This document shows, piece after piece, positions 61,775-64,000 of a stretch of 64,000 nucleotides of DNA. The notes under the pieces are model-generated. The model ran no database searches and was not told the DNA's origin. It saw only the letters and a program-made list of their open reading frames with translations. The position numbers and the translations under genes are program-made. The stretch's first letter is position 1. The number at the start of each line of letters is the position of its first letter. This DNA comes from Labia minor (taxonomy: Eukaryota; Arthropoda; Insecta; Dermaptera; Spongiphoridae), in contig OY720345.1 of NCBI GenBank assembly GCA_963082975.1, positions 16,208,491-16,272,490 on the forward strand. The letters are read 5' to 3'.

Positions 61775-63350
61775 GGTTCATTGGCATTTATAGTGGGGAC
61801 ATGCCCGGTGTAAATATAGTGGCGGAATAAGGTCGTCTGAGGGGTGCTACTGTAGCATGTGCTCTACCAAAACAAAGTACTCTACCAATTCCATACCAAT
61901 ACTGCAACGTGCGCTCTACCTGCTTTATGTATTCTTAAGCAAGGATATATATACCAAGTATGGAATGTCCTAATGGAAACCCACCCCCGCCTTGACACGA
62001 CTGAAAAAGTATTGTCAGGATTCAAAGTCGGGACAGAGCTTAAGTAGTTCTATGTTTCAAGTATGAAATATACTTTCCTAAATGGAAATAGCCCCCGGCC
62101 TTGAAAAACAAAAAAAAACTTGGTTAAAAACAAAACTGAAAATATTATAAAGAAAAGAAAATAATTCTAGAGTATTTTATTTTTATTTTATTTTAATATG
62201 AAAATGAAATATATATAATATTTTTTGTTTTTATGTAAATAATCAGTTTATATTATTTTCTATCTTTTATCTAATTATTACACATATTGATAGTATGTGC
62301 TATACGCTACCTACAGTATTGGTAAAGCGCTTAGTGTAGGTGGTGTAGGTAGAGCACACGCTGAGGTTAGACTTTTATATTTAGGGGTGCCCCCTTGATA
62401 ATTTATATTATTTCTTGTTCAACCCACTATCAAATTAATTATAATTTAGATAAAATAATTCGAACTATTTTATAAAACAGTAATTACTTTTAAATTGTTC
62501 CTTTTTATATTTTAATTAAAGATTTTATTTGTGTATATTTTTTTGTGGGGTTAGATTTATGTACTTGAGATGGTCTGTGGGCTGATGTCTGTTTGAGATT
62601 AGACAAAAGATTTTTGTTCGTTTGAGATATTTTAAGAAATCAATCTACTAGTATGGTCATGGCTGTCTATTTGGCTTGGATAGCTTTGATTTTTTTAAGA
62701 ACCGTGAGAATCAATTCTGGGTTGATCATAATCTAGATCTATAGTGATCCTGACATGGAGGGAGAGAAGATCGTGGGGCGATTCATACGAGTTAAAAAAG
62801 TCTCATGTTTTAATAAAAAATTGTAAATCAACAAAATAATTAAGCAAGATTTGATTTGATCTAATGTTGTCCGAGTTTACTTTAATCAGCATTGATATTC
62901 TCCTACGATTAGAAGGAACGTATAAAAATGTTTCTTCTTCCAGCCCAAATCATTTAACCAGCCATGAGGCACCTAAATTTCTTAATTTAGATAAAACACT
63001 CCGTTTTTTTAGAATTTACAATAGAGAAAGAGAGAGGTATATACTAATTACCTTCGAATAATGCATATATTAGTAATTAATATAAGTATTTTCATTTATA
63101 AATTTATCAATATATACATATATTTATTTTAAATATTTTCAAATTATACACTTATTTAATATTATACAAATTTTAAAGTATTAAAATTATTAAAAAATAT
63201 TAAAATTTATACGTTAGTTTTTTTCAATTTCGCTTCATGTCTGTCTTCTTTCTTTATAAATCCTTTTTTAATCTATATTCTCAATACTTTTAATTTATAT
63301 AAAGACCATCCAGAGTAGATTATTTCATTTCTATATTTTTATTTTTTAGA
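61775..63350. other. Gene-free stretch right of the transposon nest
   Basis: Holds inverted motifs TGTGCTCTACC (about 61858) and GGTAGAGCACAC (about 62345), bordered by GAGGGGTGCTAC and AGGGGTGCCCCC, which may be ends of another small element. An open frame at 62864-63061 (containing FTLISIDILLRLEGTYKNVS) has no assigned family. A link to the nearby POP1 fragment is possible but unproven. Confidence 0.45.
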
Positions 63351-63718
63351 AAAACCTAAAGTAACAAAAAGATGATTTCAATTATTACCAAGACATATGA
63401 GAAGACGAATAATGAGCCATTCTACAAGACCCATAAGAGAAATACATCAACCTCAGATATAAAATGATTTTTTTATATTATTTATATATTAGAAGTACAA
63501 ATTAGTGCGGTCCGTTTCATAAATATGACGCTTGTTATGAATTGGCAAAAAACGTACCAAACCAATTTCGAAAAGAGTATCCATGAAAAAGTTTTCCTTT
63601 ATATTTAAAAATTAAAAAGTATTGATTAAAATCAATAAATGTCTTTGTTTTTCAGGAAACCACCTAATAAAATAGTTAATTATCGCAAATTGCGTGTAAC
63701 CAGCCCGTTCAGATGTTA
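63351..63718 (+). pseudogene. POP1: Decayed fragment of POP1 (RNase P/MRP subunit)
   Basis: POP1 is the largest protein of RNase P and RNase MRP. After an acceptor-like TTTTATTTTTTAG, the plus strand reads KPKVTKR-stop-FQLLPRHMRRRIMSHSTRPIREIH; the LPRHMRRR.MSH block is highly characteristic of POP1. Further on, in other frames, come ELAKNVPNQFRKEYP (63535-63590) and, after TTTTTCAG, KPPNKIVNYRKLRVTSPF (63658-63715), matching the later POP1 segments NVPGDFPD and KRPPAKRPNYVKLGTLAPF. The intervening hundreds of codons are absent and stops interrupt the frame. Retained splice-site-like junctions suggest a decayed genomic duplicate rather than a processed copy. Confidence 0.6.
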
Positions 63719-63760
63719 GTGAGAAGAATTACTTCAACATTTAGAAACATAATTAATAAT

Positions 63761-63861
63761 CAGTGATGTATTGGTAAAATAAGAATTAAGGGAACGCATA
63801 GTGGGAGCAAATAAAAGTCCTATTTTCTCACTAACTATTTTTTTCTATATAAGTTTTTATT
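63761..63861. mobile_element. hAT-type MITE, second copy, interrupted
   Basis: Matches the left about 100 bp of the MITE at 16704-16975 (CAGTGATGTATTGGTAAAAT, GGGAACGCATAGTGGGAGC). The match is broken by insertion of repeat B at 63862, and the right half lies beyond the window. Confidence 0.7.
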
Positions 63862-64000
63862 ACTATCTCGTAAGAGATAGTATTGCGATCACGAAAATTT
63901 TCGATGTTGAGATTTTGATGTTTTTATACGTTTTGAAGGTTCCTGAATCATTTTCACTAAGGTTGAGAAAAATGTCTGTGTGTGTATGTATGTAGACAAG
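63862..64000 (+). mobile_element. Repeat family B, copy 6 (runs off the window)
   Basis: Begins ACTATCTCGTAAGAGATAGT and follows copy 3 closely through the TGTGTGTATGTATGTAGACA tract to the window end. Its junction with the MITE defines the left insertion point. Confidence 0.8.

Noticed and set aside
62864-63061. Frame containing FTLISIDILLRLEG considered as an upstream POP1 exon
   Set aside because: Similarity to any POP1 block is too weak and it would be out of order; left unassigned.

Overview
This is eukaryotic nuclear DNA, very AT-rich, with many short (about 50-70 bp) spliceosomal introns, dense interspersed repeats and protein families typical of animals. A ZAD zinc-associated domain joined to a GATA finger, RTE-like LINE ends and mariner/Tc1 relics point to an arthropod, most likely an insect with an extremely AT-rich genome; a parasitoid-wasp-like genome would fit, but this is a guess. 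No operons, CRISPR arrays or prokaryotic features are present.

Layout. 1-16.4 kb is gene-poor repeat territory: three copies of a TIR family (A), three copies of a hairpin-ended family (B), a long foldback element, LINE 3' ends, tRNA-like relics and a mariner-type MITE carrying a SINE-like insert. 16.5-23.1 kb (minus) is a nine-exon tetraspanin gene whose large introns hold several transposon fragments. 23.1-29.0 kb holds one B copy, a hAT-like MITE, a tRNA-Ala-like relic and otherwise plain AT-rich DNA. 29.0-32.7 kb (minus) is an eight-exon ZAD-GATA transcription factor. 35.9-54.9 kb is a compact gene cluster: SNX14 (minus), CDCA3-like (plus), SLC30A9/ZnT9 (minus), MRPL23 (plus) and EDEM2 (minus). 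SNX14/CDCA3 and SLC30A9/MRPL23 are head-to-head pairs with short shared upstream regions, while CDCA3/SLC30A9 and MRPL23/EDEM2 are tail-to-tail. 55.5-61.8 kb is a nest of transposons: a hAT-like element with a perfect 8-bp target duplication that has received a Ty3/gypsy LTR element with identical LTRs, a mariner, and a MULE with a 9-bp target duplication. 63.4-63.7 kb contains a decayed fragment of POP1 (RNase P/MRP subunit). The window ends in a hAT-type MITE into which a sixth B element has inserted.

The genes do not form a pathway. SNX14 (ER-endolysosome lipid handling), EDEM2 (ER-associated degradation), SLC30A9 and MRPL23 (mitochondria), CDCA3-like (cell cycle) and GATA (transcription) are independent, mostly housekeeping genes packed together. 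I rebuilt all exon structures by hand from splice sites, frame continuity and remembered family sequences; each full reconstruction keeps one open frame from ATG to stop. I found no clear new multi-gene system. The most novel material is the set of repeat families (A, B, foldback, SINE-like pair), the nested transposon island, the long-tailed tetraspanin and a GC-AG intron in SLC30A9.
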